Made by a program: the position numbers and the translations under genes. The notes below the pieces were generated by a model. The model was not told the origin of the DNA, made no database searches, and saw nothing but the letters and a program-made list of their open reading frames with translations. A DNA stretch of 56,427 nucleotides, taken from CAJCIY01 sp036379355. Its GTDB lineage: Bacteria > Actinomycetota > Actinomycetes > Mycobacteriales > CAJCIY01. Of this stretch, positions 31,693 through 40,538 are shown piece by piece. Where the stretch lies: the NCBI GenBank assembly GCA_036379355.1, contig DASVGV010000051.1, positions 1 to 56,427 on the forward strand. Direction: 5' to 3'. Position 1 is the stretch's first letter. Each line of letters begins with the position of its first letter.

Positions 31693-33335
31693 TGCGGGTG
31701 ATGGCACAGATGGCGATGGTGATGAACCTCGACAAGTGCATCGGCTGCCACACCTGCTCCGTGACCTGCAAGCAGGTCTGGACCAACCGGCCGGGCACCG
31801 AGTACGTCTACTTCAACAACGTCGAGACCAAGCCGGGTGTCGGCTATCCCAAGCGGTACGAGGACCAGGAGCAGTGGCACGGCGGCTGGACGCTCGACGG
31901 CAAGGGACGGCTCCAGCTGAAGTCCGGCAGCCGCCTCAAGCGGCTGCTGTCGATCTTCTACAACCCCGATCTGCCGTCGATCGACGACTACGGCGACCCG
32001 TGGACCTACGACTACCAGACCGTGATCGACGCGCCGCTCGGCACGCACAACCCCAGCGCGCACTCGATCTCCGCGCTCACCGGCCGCCAGATGAAGGTCG
32101 ACTGGGGCAGCAACTTCGAGGACGACCTGGCCGGGGCGCCCGAGCGGGCGATGCTCGACCCGAACCTCGCGTCCTTGCAGGAGCAGGTGCGCATGGAGTT
32201 CGAGCAGGTCTTCATGTTCTACCTGCCGCGCATCTGCGAGCACTGCCTGAACCCGTCGTGCGTCGCCTCGTGCCCGTCCGGCGCGATGTACAAGCGCGAG
32301 GAGGACGGCATCGTCCTGGTCGACCAGGACCGCTGCCGCGGCTGGCGTTTCTGCGTCTCGGGCTGCCCGTACAAGAAGGTCTACTTCAACCACCGGACCG
32401 GTAAGGCGGAGAAGTGCACGCTGTGCTTCCCGCGGATCGAGGCCGGCCAACCCACGATCTGCTCCGAGACGTGCGTGGGCCGGCTGCGCTACCTCGGCCT
32501 GGTGCTCTACGACGCGGACAAGGTCCTGGACGCGGCGGCGACACCCGACGTGCAGGACCTGTACGAGGCGCAGCTGTCGGTGTTCCTCGACCCGGACGAC
32601 CCGGAGGTACGCAAGACCGCTGCGGAACAGGGGATGCCGGCCGACTGGATCGAGGGGGCGCGCCGCTCGCCGGTCTACGCGCTGGCCAAGAAGCACCGGG
32701 TGGCCCTCCCGCTCCACCCGGAATACCGCACGCTGCCGATGGTCTGGTACATCCCGCCGCTGTCGCCGGTCGCGGACGTCGTGAACGCGGCCGGGTACGA
32801 CGAGGCCAACCCGGACCACGTGTTCGCGACGATCGACGCGCTGCGCATCCCGATCGACTACCTCGCGAACCTGTTCACCGCAGGGAAGTCCGACGCGATC
32901 CGCACCGTGCTGCGCAAACTGGCGGCGGTCCGGCAGATCCAGCGTGCCGGTCAGCTCGGGCTCGAGGTCGAAGACGGCCTGCCGGAGTCGGTGGGCTCCA
33001 GCTTCGACGAGCTGGACGACCTCTACCGCCTGCTGGCGATCGCGAAGTACGACGACCGGTACGTGATCCCCAAGGCGCACGCCGAGGACGCCGGCCGGCT
33101 GATGGCCCAGCACGAGCAGCTGTTCTGCAGCCTCGACACCGACGGCGGTCCCGGCATGGGCGGTCACGGTCCGGGTGGGCACGGGATCCACAGCTTCCGC
33201 CCGGCGGGGGCCGCCGACGACGTCGCCAGCAGCACCACGGTGCAGACCGACGACGGCCGGACGCGGTTCAACCTGCTGGGCTGGGACGGGCGCAGCCCGG
33301 CGCCCCACCTGTTCCCCGACGGGAGCCCCTCGTGA
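31692..33335 (+). CDS. narH: Respiratory nitrate reductase beta subunit
   Basis: A 547-residue electron-transfer subunit. The first cluster motif has Cys16, Cys19, Cys22 and Cys26 (DKCIGCHTC, VTCKQ), and further sets follow in CEHCLNPSC and CRGWRFCVSGC. The Trp in CRGW is where NarH normally binds a 3Fe-4S rather than a 4Fe-4S cluster. The C-terminus has an added Gly/His-rich stretch (GGHGPGGHG). ATG and the narG TGA overlap by one base. Confidence 0.98.
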   Translation: MRVMAQMAMVMNLDKCIGCHTCSVTCKQVWTNRPGTEYVYFNNVETKPGVGYPKRYEDQEQWHGGWTLDGKGRLQLKSGSRLKRLLSIFYNPDLPSIDDYGDPWTYDYQTVIDAPLGTHNPSAHSISALTGRQMKVDWGSNFEDDLAGAPERAMLDPNLASLQEQVRMEFEQVFMFYLPRICEHCLNPSCVASCPSGAMYKREEDGIVLVDQDRCRGWRFCVSGCPYKKVYFNHRTGKAEKCTLCFPRIEAGQPTICSETCVGRLRYLGLVLYDADKVLDAAATPDVQDLYEAQLSVFLDPDDPEVRKTAAEQGMPADWIEGARRSPVYALAKKHRVALPLHPEYRTLPMVWYIPPLSPVADVVNAAGYDEANPDHVFATIDALRIPIDYLANLFTAGKSDAIRTVLRKLAAVRQIQRAGQLGLEVEDGLPESVGSSFDELDDLYRLLAIAKYDDRYVIPKAHAEDAGRLMAQHEQLFCSLDTDGGPGMGGHGPGGHGIHSFRPAGAADDVASSTTVQTDDGRTRFNLLGWDGRSPAPHLFPDGSPS

Positions 33336-33979
33336 GCCGGGGTCCGGCCCGGGTCAGCCCGTACAAGCTCGCGTCGGTGCTGCTCCAGTACCCGACCGCC
33401 GAGCTGTTCGCCGGGCTCGACGCCCTCGATGCGGCCGCTGCGGGCATCACACCCCGCGCCTCGCGGGAGGCCTTCCAGCGGTTCCTGCGCTGGCTGCGGG
33501 CGACGCCGCCGACCGAAGCCGCGCAGCACTACGTCCAGACGTTCGACCTGAAGCGCAAGTGCGCGCTCTACCTCACGTACTACCGGTACGGCGACACCCG
33601 CAAGCGCGGCATGTCGATGGTCGCGTTCAAGATGGCGTACCGCCGGGCGGGCCTCACGCCGTGCGACAGCGAGCTGCCGGACTACCTGCCGATGGTGTTG
33701 GACTTCGCGGCCCTCGGCAGCGCCGGTGAGTCGATCCTGCGGGTGCACCGCGCGGACCTCGAGCTGCTGCGCCGCGCCCTCGACGAGGCCGGCACCCCGT
33801 ACGTCGACGTGCTCGGGGCCGTCTGCGCGCTCCTGCCCCGGCTCGGGCGCACCGACCTGCACCGGGTGACGGAGGCGTGGGAGAAGGGGCCACCGGTCGA
33901 GGAGGTGGGGCTCGAGCCGTTCGCGCCCCCGGACTACCTCACCGGCACGAGCGCCGCCGACCACGAGGTGTACGCATGA
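33332..33979 (+). CDS. narJ: Nitrate reductase molybdenum cofactor assembly chaperone
   Basis: A 215-residue NarJ/TorD-family chaperone needed to load cofactor into NarG. KLASVLLQYPTAELF near the start, YVQTFDLKRKCALYLTYY near residue 67 and LPDYLPMVLDFAAL near 112 match the family. GTG overlaps the narH stop and its own stop overlaps the narI start. Confidence 0.95.
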   Translation: MSRGPARVSPYKLASVLLQYPTAELFAGLDALDAAAAGITPRASREAFQRFLRWLRATPPTEAAQHYVQTFDLKRKCALYLTYYRYGDTRKRGMSMVAFKMAYRRAGLTPCDSELPDYLPMVLDFAALGSAGESILRVHRADLELLRRALDEAGTPYVDVLGAVCALLPRLGRTDLHRVTEAWEKGPPVEEVGLEPFAPPDYLTGTSAADHEVYA

Positions 33980-34722
33980 TCAGCGGCTGGAACCTGTGGT
34001 GGTGGGAGATCCTGCCGTACGCCGCCATGGTGGTCTTCGTCGTCGGTCACATCTGGCGCTGGCGCTACGACCAGTTCGGGTGGACGAGCCGCTCGACCCA
34101 GCTGCAGGAGCGCCGGATGCTCAAGTGGGGGGCGCCGCTGTTCCACTACGGGACCTTCGCCGCGATCGGCGGCCACGTCATCGGCATCCTGGTCCCGAAG
34201 GCGTGGACGGACGCGATCGGCATCCACGAGAGCGTCTACAGCACGTTCTCCGGCGTGGCCGGGTCGATCGCCGGCATCGGCGTGCTGATCGGCGGGGGAG
34301 TGCTTCTGCTGCGGCGCACGACGGTGCCGCGGGTGCGGGCCACGACCGACGCGGTCGACTACCTGGCGCTCATCCTGCTGGGGATCATCGTCGGGCTCGG
34401 GATCTACCTCACCCTCGGCGTGCAGGAGTTCGGCGGCGGCTACAACTACCGCGACAGCGTGGCGATCTGGTTCCGCGGCCTGTTCGCCGGCAACCCGCAC
34501 GTCGCCTTGATCAGTTCGGCCCCGATCATGTACCAGGTGCATGCGACCGCGGCGTGGATGATCTTCCTGGTGTGGCCGTTCAGCCGGCTCGTGCACGCCT
34601 GGAGCTACCCGCTCTGGTACCTCTGGCGCCCGTACGTCGTCTACCGCAGCCGGCGGGCGGGCCGTCCGAACGAGCCGGGCACGGGTGGCCGCAAGTGGCG
34701 CAAGATCGGCGTCCCGTACTGA
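33976..34722 (+). CDS. narI: Respiratory nitrate reductase gamma subunit (cytochrome b)
   Basis: A 248-residue membrane subunit with five hydrophobic segments. Haem-binding histidines fit those in PLFHYGTFAAIGGHVIGI and in YQVHATAAWMIF and SRLVHAWS. It passes electrons from menaquinol to NarH. The basic C-terminus (about residues 225-248) lies in the cytoplasm. The ATG overlaps the narJ stop. Confidence 0.97.
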   Translation: MISGWNLWWWEILPYAAMVVFVVGHIWRWRYDQFGWTSRSTQLQERRMLKWGAPLFHYGTFAAIGGHVIGILVPKAWTDAIGIHESVYSTFSGVAGSIAGIGVLIGGGVLLLRRTTVPRVRATTDAVDYLALILLGIIVGLGIYLTLGVQEFGGGYNYRDSVAIWFRGLFAGNPHVALISSAPIMYQVHATAAWMIFLVWPFSRLVHAWSYPLWYLWRPYVVYRSRRAGRPNEPGTGGRKWRKIGVPY

Positions 34723-34723
34723 C

Positions 34724-35851
34724 GTGACCGCGGACTCCAGGCCGTCCCTGGGTGCCGCTCTGGCCGGCGCGGTCGCCACCTTGGATCCGGGCTACTTCGC
34801 GCTCGTCATGGGCACCGGGATCCTCTCGGTCGCGATGCGCAACCATGGGCTCACCGTCTTCTCCGACGTCCTTCTGTGGCTGACCGCCTTCGCGTACGTC
34901 GTGCTGATCGTCCTGAACGTCATCCGGGCCGTGTGGTTCGCGTCCGCGCTCCGGTCGGACTTCGAGGACCCTGCCCGCGGCTTCCGGTTCTTCACCTTCG
35001 TCGCCGGCACGGGCGTGCTCGGCACACGGCTCGCCCTGGCCGACCACCACGACACGGCGCTGGCGCTGCTGCTGGTCGCCTGGATCTCGTGGATCATCCT
35101 CGGCTACGTCGTCCCTTGGACGGCCGTGCTCGGCCGCGCGGACCGGCCGGTGATCGCGAGTGCCAACGGCACGTGGTTCATCTGGGTCGTCGCCAGCCAG
35201 ACGGTGGCGGTGCTGTCCGCCGCGCTCGAGCCGACCGTCGGCACCGGACGCCGCGAGCTGGCCCTGCTGGCGGTCTTCTCCTGGTCGGTGGGGGTGTTCC
35301 TCTACGCGGCCGCGGGGATCTTCGTGGCCGCGCGGATGCTCCTGTACCCGCTGCGGCCGATCGACCTGACACCGCCGTACTGGGTGGCGATGGGGGCGAC
35401 CGCCATCACCGTGCTCGCCGGCGCCCGGATCGTGCAGATGGCCGATGCGCCCATGGTCGATGCCACCAGGGGCCTCGTGGCCGGGGCGGCGGTCGTGTTC
35501 TGGGCGTTCGGTTCGTGGCTCATCCCGGTGCTGGTCGCCGCCGGCTGGTGGCGGCACGTGGTGCACCGCATCCCTCTGCGGTACGAGACGACGTGGTGGA
35601 GCATCGTGTTCCCCCTCGGCATGTACGGCGTCGCCGGCCACTACCTGGGCACGGCCGACGACCTGCCGGTCGTCCGGGCGATCGGCGAGAACGAGAGCTG
35701 GGCCGCGGCCGCCGTCTGGGCGCTGGCGTTCGCGGCGATGCTCTGGCACCTGGTCCGCACACTCCTGCTGCGACGCGGGGAACAGGACCTTGGTCCCTGT
35801 CCGACCCCGCCGGACCCGACCAGACTGGGCTCATCGCACCCAACAGGATGA
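34724..35851 (+). CDS. TDT/SLAC1-TehA family membrane transporter or channel
   Basis: A 375-residue protein with about ten hydrophobic segments. LDPGYFALVMGTGILSVA near residue 17 is the classic N-terminus of the tellurite-resistance/dicarboxylate transporter family, which includes the plant anion channel SLAC1. GTG lies one base after the narI stop, and the gene is followed by narK, so it belongs to the nar operon. Moving nitrate, nitrite or another anion would fit, but the substrate is not known. Confidence 0.85.
   Translation: MTADSRPSLGAALAGAVATLDPGYFALVMGTGILSVAMRNHGLTVFSDVLLWLTAFAYVVLIVLNVIRAVWFASALRSDFEDPARGFRFFTFVAGTGVLGTRLALADHHDTALALLLVAWISWIILGYVVPWTAVLGRADRPVIASANGTWFIWVVASQTVAVLSAALEPTVGTGRRELALLAVFSWSVGVFLYAAAGIFVAARMLLYPLRPIDLTPPYWVAMGATAITVLAGARIVQMADAPMVDATRGLVAGAAVVFWAFGSWLIPVLVAAGWWRHVVHRIPLRYETTWWSIVFPLGMYGVAGHYLGTADDLPVVRAIGENESWAAAAVWALAFAAMLWHLVRTLLLRRGEQDLGPCPTPPDPTRLGSSHPTG
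35784..35797 (+). promoter_or_regulatory. DevR/DosR-box-like palindrome before narK
   Basis: AGGACCTTGGTCCC matches the DevR consensus GGGACTTNNGTCCC at 10 of the 12 specified positions, and is nearly symmetrical over a wider span (ACAGG to CCTGT). It lies within the end of the TDT gene, 60 bases before narK. A DevR-like regulator is encoded at 39849, so an internal hypoxia promoter for narK is plausible. Confidence 0.4.
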
Positions 35852-35856
35852 GGACG

Positions 35857-37125
35857 ATGAGCACCCGGCAGACCACGAACCGCCCGACGCCCGAGCACGC
35901 GCCCGTCCCGCGCCAGGCCTACGTGATGCTCGGCGTGGCCACGCTCGGGTTCGCGGTCAACTTCTGGGCGTGGGCCCTGCTCAGCCCGCTCGGGCCGCGC
36001 TTCAAGGACACCCTCCACCTGTCCGCGTTCGCGCAGGCGCTGCTGGTCGCGGTACCGGTGGTGGTCGGCTCGATCGGCCGCATCCCGGTGGGGGCCCTGA
36101 CCGACCGCTTCGGCGGGCGCGTCATGTTCCCGGTCGTGTCGCTGGCGACGATCGCCCCGGTGCTGTTCCTCGGCCTCGCCGGACACGACGGCCTGCCCAG
36201 CCTCTTGGTCGGCGGCTTCTTCCTGGGCATCGCGGGCACGTCCTTCGCCGTGGGCGTCCCGTTCGTCAACGCCTGGTTCCCGCCGCATCGCCGTGGTCTG
36301 GCCGTGGGCGTGTTCGGCGCCGGCATGGGCGGCACCGCGATCAGCGCCCTCACCACCGTCAGGCTGGTGACTGCCCACGGCGTCGCGGCGCCGTTCGTCA
36401 TCACCGCGGTGGCGCTGGCGGCGTACGGCCTGCTCGCCCTCGTGGTCCTGCGCGACGCTCCCGGGAGGGTCGCGCCCACCGAGCCGCTGCGCGCCCGCCT
36501 GACCGCGACGGTCCGGTTGCCGATCACCTGGCGCGCGTCCGCGCTGTACGCCGTCGGCTTCGGCGGGTACGTCGCGTTCAGCGTCTACCTGCCGACGTAC
36601 CTGAAGAACGCGTACGGGCTGGCCCAGACCGACGCCGCCAACAAGATGGCGGGCTTCGTGCTGCTGGCCGTGCTGCTGCGCCCGGTCGGTGGCTGGCTGT
36701 CGGACCGGGTCGACCCCGCGCGCGTCCTGGTCTCGGCGTTCGTCGTCGTCGTCGCCGGCGCGCTCGTGCAGTCCGTCGAGCCGAGCCTGGCGCCCACGGG
36801 CACGATCGCGTTCCTGGCCCTGGCCGCGGCACTCGGCATCGCGTCCGGCGCGGTCTTCGCCCTCGTGGCGCAGCGCGCGCCCGCGGGCCAGGTCGGCGCG
36901 GTGACCGGCGTCGTCGGCGCAGCCGGTGGGCTCGGCGGGTTCGTCCCGCCGCTCGCCATGGGCACGATCTACGGCGGCCTCGGCAGCTACTCGGCGGGGC
37001 TCATCGCCCTGGCCGCCGTCGCCGTGGTGATGCTGCTGCTGGCGCTGCGCATGGCCGCGCCCGCGGCGACGTCCGACCGGATCCGGCCGTGGCGGCGCGG
37101 TGCGACCGCGCCAGAGACGAGGTGA
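35857..37125 (+). CDS. narK: Nitrate/nitrite transporter (MFS)
   Basis: A 422-residue major-facilitator protein with 12 hydrophobic segments. The NarK nitrate signatures are GIAGTSFAVGVPFVNAWFPP near residue 125 and GAAGGLGGFVPP near 355, the latter being the second Gly-rich motif. Arginines in the substrate path fit RIPVGALTDRFGGR near 73 and the segment before WLSDR. The start is the ATG after AGGATGAGG; another ATG at 35848 would add three residues. It probably exchanges nitrate and nitrite for NarGHI. Confidence 0.95.
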   Translation: MSTRQTTNRPTPEHAPVPRQAYVMLGVATLGFAVNFWAWALLSPLGPRFKDTLHLSAFAQALLVAVPVVVGSIGRIPVGALTDRFGGRVMFPVVSLATIAPVLFLGLAGHDGLPSLLVGGFFLGIAGTSFAVGVPFVNAWFPPHRRGLAVGVFGAGMGGTAISALTTVRLVTAHGVAAPFVITAVALAAYGLLALVVLRDAPGRVAPTEPLRARLTATVRLPITWRASALYAVGFGGYVAFSVYLPTYLKNAYGLAQTDAANKMAGFVLLAVLLRPVGGWLSDRVDPARVLVSAFVVVVAGALVQSVEPSLAPTGTIAFLALAAALGIASGAVFALVAQRAPAGQVGAVTGVVGAAGGLGGFVPPLAMGTIYGGLGSYSAGLIALAAVAVVMLLLALRMAAPAATSDRIRPWRRGATAPETR

Positions 37126-38117
37126 GCACGGTGACGACGACCATGCCGGGAACCCACTCGCCGCTGCGCCGCGCGGCGGTCCGCGCGCTGCGCGCCCCGT
37201 CGATCCACAACACCCAGCCGTGGCGGTTCGACCTCACGGCGGACGCGCTGGAGATCTGGGCCGATCGCAGCCGGCAGCTGCGGGTGCTCGACCCGCACGG
37301 GCGGCAGCTGTCGCTGAGTGTCGGCTGCGCGCTGTTCAACGCCCGCGTGGCGCTGGCCGCCGGTGGCGTCGGCGGGCGGGTGGAGCGGTGCCCCGATCCG
37401 CTGCAGCCCGACCTGCTCGGGCGGCTCACGGCCGCCGCGGACGCGGCCCCGGAGCCCGGCCTGGCGGCGCTCGACGCCGCGATCGACGCGCGCCACACCA
37501 ACCGCCGCGCCTTCCACGACGAGCCGGTCCCGGCCGCGGTCGTGTCGGCCCTCGTCGGTGCGGCGGCCGCCGAGGGTGCCGAGCTGGTTCCGGTCGTCGC
37601 GGACGCGGACCGGTACGCCGTGGCGCGGCTCAGCCAACAGGCGGACGCGCTGGAGCTGACCGATCCCGGCTACCGAGCCGAGCTGCGGTCGTGGACCAGC
37701 GACGACGGGCTGCGCCTCGACGGCGTACCGGCCGCCGCCGTCCCGCACGTGGACGCGACCAGTCACGACGAGCTGCCGCTCCGGGATTTCGACACCCGCG
37801 GCACGGGCGCGCTGCCGGCGCAGACGAACTCGGGGCGCAACCAGTGCCTGCTGGTGCTGTGCACACCGGGCAACGGTCCGGCGGACTGGGTACGGGCCGG
37901 CGAGGCGCTCGAGCGCGTCCTGCTCGAGGTGGCCGCCCGCGGCTATGCGGCCAGCCCGTTCACGTCGGTCGTCGAAGTGGCCACGACGTACGGGGAGCTG
38001 CGTCGCGCGTTGCGCCTCGCCGCGTACCCGCACGTGCTCCTGCGGGTCGGCCGGGCGCCGCAGACGCCCGCGACCCGGCGCCGCAAGCTCGTGGACGTCC
38101 TGCACGAGAGTCCGTGA
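37122..38117 (+). CDS. Acg-like nitroreductase-fold protein
   Basis: A 331-residue protein of the Acg family, which resembles a fused pair of nitroreductase domains. The N-terminal LRAPSIHNTQPWRFDL and the internal RHTNRRAFHDEPVP are diagnostic. In mycobacteria the acg gene is a strong member of the DosR dormancy regulon and may sequester flavin. GTG overlaps the narK stop, and another GTG (37131) and an ATG (37143) follow. It is followed by the DevS/DevR pair. Confidence 0.87.
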   Translation: MSTVTTTMPGTHSPLRRAAVRALRAPSIHNTQPWRFDLTADALEIWADRSRQLRVLDPHGRQLSLSVGCALFNARVALAAGGVGGRVERCPDPLQPDLLGRLTAAADAAPEPGLAALDAAIDARHTNRRAFHDEPVPAAVVSALVGAAAAEGAELVPVVADADRYAVARLSQQADALELTDPGYRAELRSWTSDDGLRLDGVPAAAVPHVDATSHDELPLRDFDTRGTGALPAQTNSGRNQCLLVLCTPGNGPADWVRAGEALERVLLEVAARGYAASPFTSVVEVATTYGELRRALRLAAYPHVLLRVGRAPQTPATRRRKLVDVLHESP

Positions 38118-38145
38118 CCGCTGCCCGTCGCCCCGCAGGCGTCCG

Positions 38146-39870
38146 GTGACGAACGGCGAGGAGCGCCACCCCGCACAGCGGCCGCCGCCGATGGCGTTCG
38201 CCGACGTCCCGCGACTCGAGCTCGACCAGCTGCTCACCCAGCTGGTCGACCGCGCGCAGGACGTCCTCGCCACCCAGGGACGCCTGCGCGGACTGCTCGC
38301 TGCCAACCGCATGGTCGGCAGCGACCTGACTGTGCCTGCGGTCCTGCGTCACATCGTGGAGTCGTCCTGCGAGCTGGTCCGCGCCCGCTACGGCGCGCTC
38401 GCCGTGTGGGCTCCCGACGGGGCCCTGCTCGAGTTCGTGCACCACGGCCTCGACCCCCAGACGGTGGCCGCGATCGGCACGCTGCCCGCAGGTCGCGGTC
38501 TCCTCGGCCGCCTGCCCGGCGCCGCCGCGCCGGTGCGCCTCGACGACGTGACGAGCGACCCGCGCTTCACCGGCTTCCCGGCCCACCACCCCCGCATGAC
38601 CAGCTTCCTGGGCGTTCCGCTCTCCGTACGCGGTGAGGTGTTCGGCACCCTCTATCTCGCCGACGCCGAGGCCGGACGGTTCACCGCCGAGGACGAGGAG
38701 CTGGTGCTGTCGCTGGCGGCCGCCGCCGGCGTCACGGTCGAGAACGCGCGCCTGCTCGAACAGGCGCGGCGCCGGGAGACGTGGCTCCAGGCGTCGATGG
38801 AGATCACCCGACAGCTGTTGGCCGACGAGGGGGAGGAGCCGCTCGAGGTCATCGCCCGGCGCGCTCGAGCCGTCGCCGACGCGGACAGCGTGACGGTCGT
38901 CCTGCCCACCCCGACCGGCGACCGGCTGATGGTCGAGGTCGCGACCGGGGCGCGCGCCGACGACCTCACCGGCTACGCGTACCCCCTCGACGGGACGCTG
39001 GCGCGGGTGACGTTCGCCAGCGGGCAGCCGGTCCTCGTCGGCGATGCGTCCGACGGCCCGCACCACATCCACCTGTCGGACTTCCTGGACGTCGGGCCGG
39101 TGATGGTCCTGCCGCTGACCGGGACGCAGCGGCCGCGCGGTGCGCTCGTGATCGGCCGGCTGCGCGGCCGCGCGCGGTTCGACGAGGTCGACCTGGCCAT
39201 GGCCACGACGTTCGCCAACCACGCCGCGATCGCCCTCGAGCTCGCCGACGCCAGAGACGACCGGCAGCGGGTGGCCCTGCTCGAGGACCGCGACCGGATC
39301 GCGCGCGACCTGCACGACCATGTCATCCAGCGGCTGTTCGCCGCCGGCCTGACGCTCCAGAGCGTCGGCACGGACGAGCGCATCGAGCGGGTGGTCGGGG
39401 ACATCGACGAGACGATCCGCCAGATCCGTACGTCGATCTTCCAGCTCCGCGGACCCCTCGGTCCGCGGTCCGCCGGCGTGCGCAGCCGCGTGCTGGACGT
39501 GGTCGCCGGCGTACGCCCGGCGCTCGGGTTCGACCCGCGGGTCGCGTTCCACGGTCCGGTCGACGCGGCCGTCCCGGAGGAGGTCGTGACGGACGTCCTC
39601 GCCGTGGTCCGCGAGGCTCTCACCAACACCGCTCGCCATGCCGATGCCGCGCACGCGGCGCTGACCCTCACCGCCTCCGGCGGCGAGCTGGTCATCGACG
39701 TGGTCGACGACGGCATCGGCATCGGTACGACGGACCGGCGCAGCGGGCTGGACAATCTGCGAGCCCGCGCCGAGCAACGCGGCGGCACGCTGATCCTCGA
39801 GCCCGCCGACTCCGGCGGCCGGCCGGGACGGGAAGGAACACATCTGCGATGGACGACTCCGCTGCGCTGA
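38146..39870 (+). CDS. devS: DevS/DosT-like GAF-domain sensor histidine kinase
   Basis: The protein is 574 residues from GTG 38146, or 559 from ATG 38191; neither has a clear ribosome binding site. GAF-A (about 58-205) contains GFPAHHPRMTSFLGVP, whose histidine (about 148) aligns with the haem ligand of mycobacterial DevS. GAF-B spans about 230-368. The HisKA_3 helix has the phospho-acceptor His390 in RIARDLHDHVIQRLF, and the HATPase domain has NTARHA and DDGIGIG. It should sense O2, NO or CO through haem and phosphorylate the next protein. Its end overlaps that gene by 22 bases. Confidence 0.92.
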   Translation: MTNGEERHPAQRPPPMAFADVPRLELDQLLTQLVDRAQDVLATQGRLRGLLAANRMVGSDLTVPAVLRHIVESSCELVRARYGALAVWAPDGALLEFVHHGLDPQTVAAIGTLPAGRGLLGRLPGAAAPVRLDDVTSDPRFTGFPAHHPRMTSFLGVPLSVRGEVFGTLYLADAEAGRFTAEDEELVLSLAAAAGVTVENARLLEQARRRETWLQASMEITRQLLADEGEEPLEVIARRARAVADADSVTVVLPTPTGDRLMVEVATGARADDLTGYAYPLDGTLARVTFASGQPVLVGDASDGPHHIHLSDFLDVGPVMVLPLTGTQRPRGALVIGRLRGRARFDEVDLAMATTFANHAAIALELADARDDRQRVALLEDRDRIARDLHDHVIQRLFAAGLTLQSVGTDERIERVVGDIDETIRQIRTSIFQLRGPLGPRSAGVRSRVLDVVAGVRPALGFDPRVAFHGPVDAAVPEEVVTDVLAVVREALTNTARHADAAHAALTLTASGGELVIDVVDDGIGIGTTDRRSGLDNLRARAEQRGGTLILEPADSGGRPGREGTHLRWTTPLR

Positions 39871-40508
39871 CCGCACCTGTCCGGGTGTTCCTGCTCGACG
39901 ACCACGAGATCGTGCGGCGAGGTATCGCCGACCTCCTCGACGCCGCGGACGGGCTCACGGTGGTGGGCGAGGCGGCCACGGCCGCCGAGGCCAGGGACCG
40001 CGTCCCGGCCGCCCGCCCGGACGTCGCCGTGCTCGACGCGCGCCTGCCCGACGGCAGCGGCATCGACGTGTGCCGCGACATCCGGTCGGCGCTGCCCGAC
40101 GTGCACTGCCTCATCCTCACGTCGTACGACGACGACGATGCCGTGCTCGCCGCGGTCATGGCGGGTGCCTCCGGCTACCTGCTCAAGCAGATCCGCGGGA
40201 CCAACCTCGTGGCCGCCATCCGGCGGGTCGCGGCCGGCGAGTCGTTGCTCGATCCCGCCGTGACCGGCCGGCTGCTCGATCGGCTGCGCAACGGGCCGGC
40301 CGACGACCCGCGGCTGCGGTCCCTGACCGAGCGGGAGCGGGACGTGCTGGGGCTGATCGCCGAGGGGCTCACCAACCGCCAGATCGGTGAGCGGCTGTTC
40401 CTGGCGGAGAAGACGGTGAAGAACCACGTGTCGGCGCTCTTGGCCAAGCTGGGCATGGAGCGACGGACGCAGGCGGCGGTGTTCGGCGCCGAGCTGCGCC
40501 GCCACTGA
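39849..40508 (+). CDS. devR: DevR/DosR-like response regulator (NarL/LuxR type)
   Basis: A 219-residue regulator. The receiver domain has Asp17/Asp18, the phospho-acceptor Asp63 in VAVLDARLPDG and Lys113. The LuxR-type DNA-binding domain (about 157-215) has LTERERDVLGLIAEGLTN and FLAEKTVKNHVSALLAKLG, which match mycobacterial DevR closely. It is the likely reader of the palindromes at 35784-35797 and 49638-49673. It is co-transcribed with the kinase. Confidence 0.93.
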   Translation: MDDSAALTAPVRVFLLDDHEIVRRGIADLLDAADGLTVVGEAATAAEARDRVPAARPDVAVLDARLPDGSGIDVCRDIRSALPDVHCLILTSYDDDDAVLAAVMAGASGYLLKQIRGTNLVAAIRRVAAGESLLDPAVTGRLLDRLRNGPADDPRLRSLTERERDVLGLIAEGLTNRQIGERLFLAEKTVKNHVSALLAKLGMERRTQAAVFGAELRRH

Positions 40509-40511
40509 CAC

Positions 40512-40529
40512 CGCCCGGACAGGCGGGCG
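40512..40529. terminator. Hairpin between convergent devR and selD
   Basis: CGCCCG-GACAGG-CGGGCG forms a six-base-pair GC stem with a six-base loop in the 30-base gap between the two converging genes. There is no T-tract, as is common in high-GC actinobacteria, so its role as a bidirectional terminator is only likely. Confidence 0.35.
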
Positions 40530-40538
40530 CTCGTGCGG

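Noticed and set aside
27760..31707. A 1315-codon open frame antisense to narG
   Set aside because: High-GC third-position bias produces long open frames on the opposite strand. The antisense product has no family resemblance, while NarG matches throughout.
37960..39876. A 638-codon open frame antisense to the DevS-like gene
   Set aside because: Same high-GC antisense effect; no recognisable domain, and the sense strand encodes GAF, HisKA_3 and HATPase domains in order.
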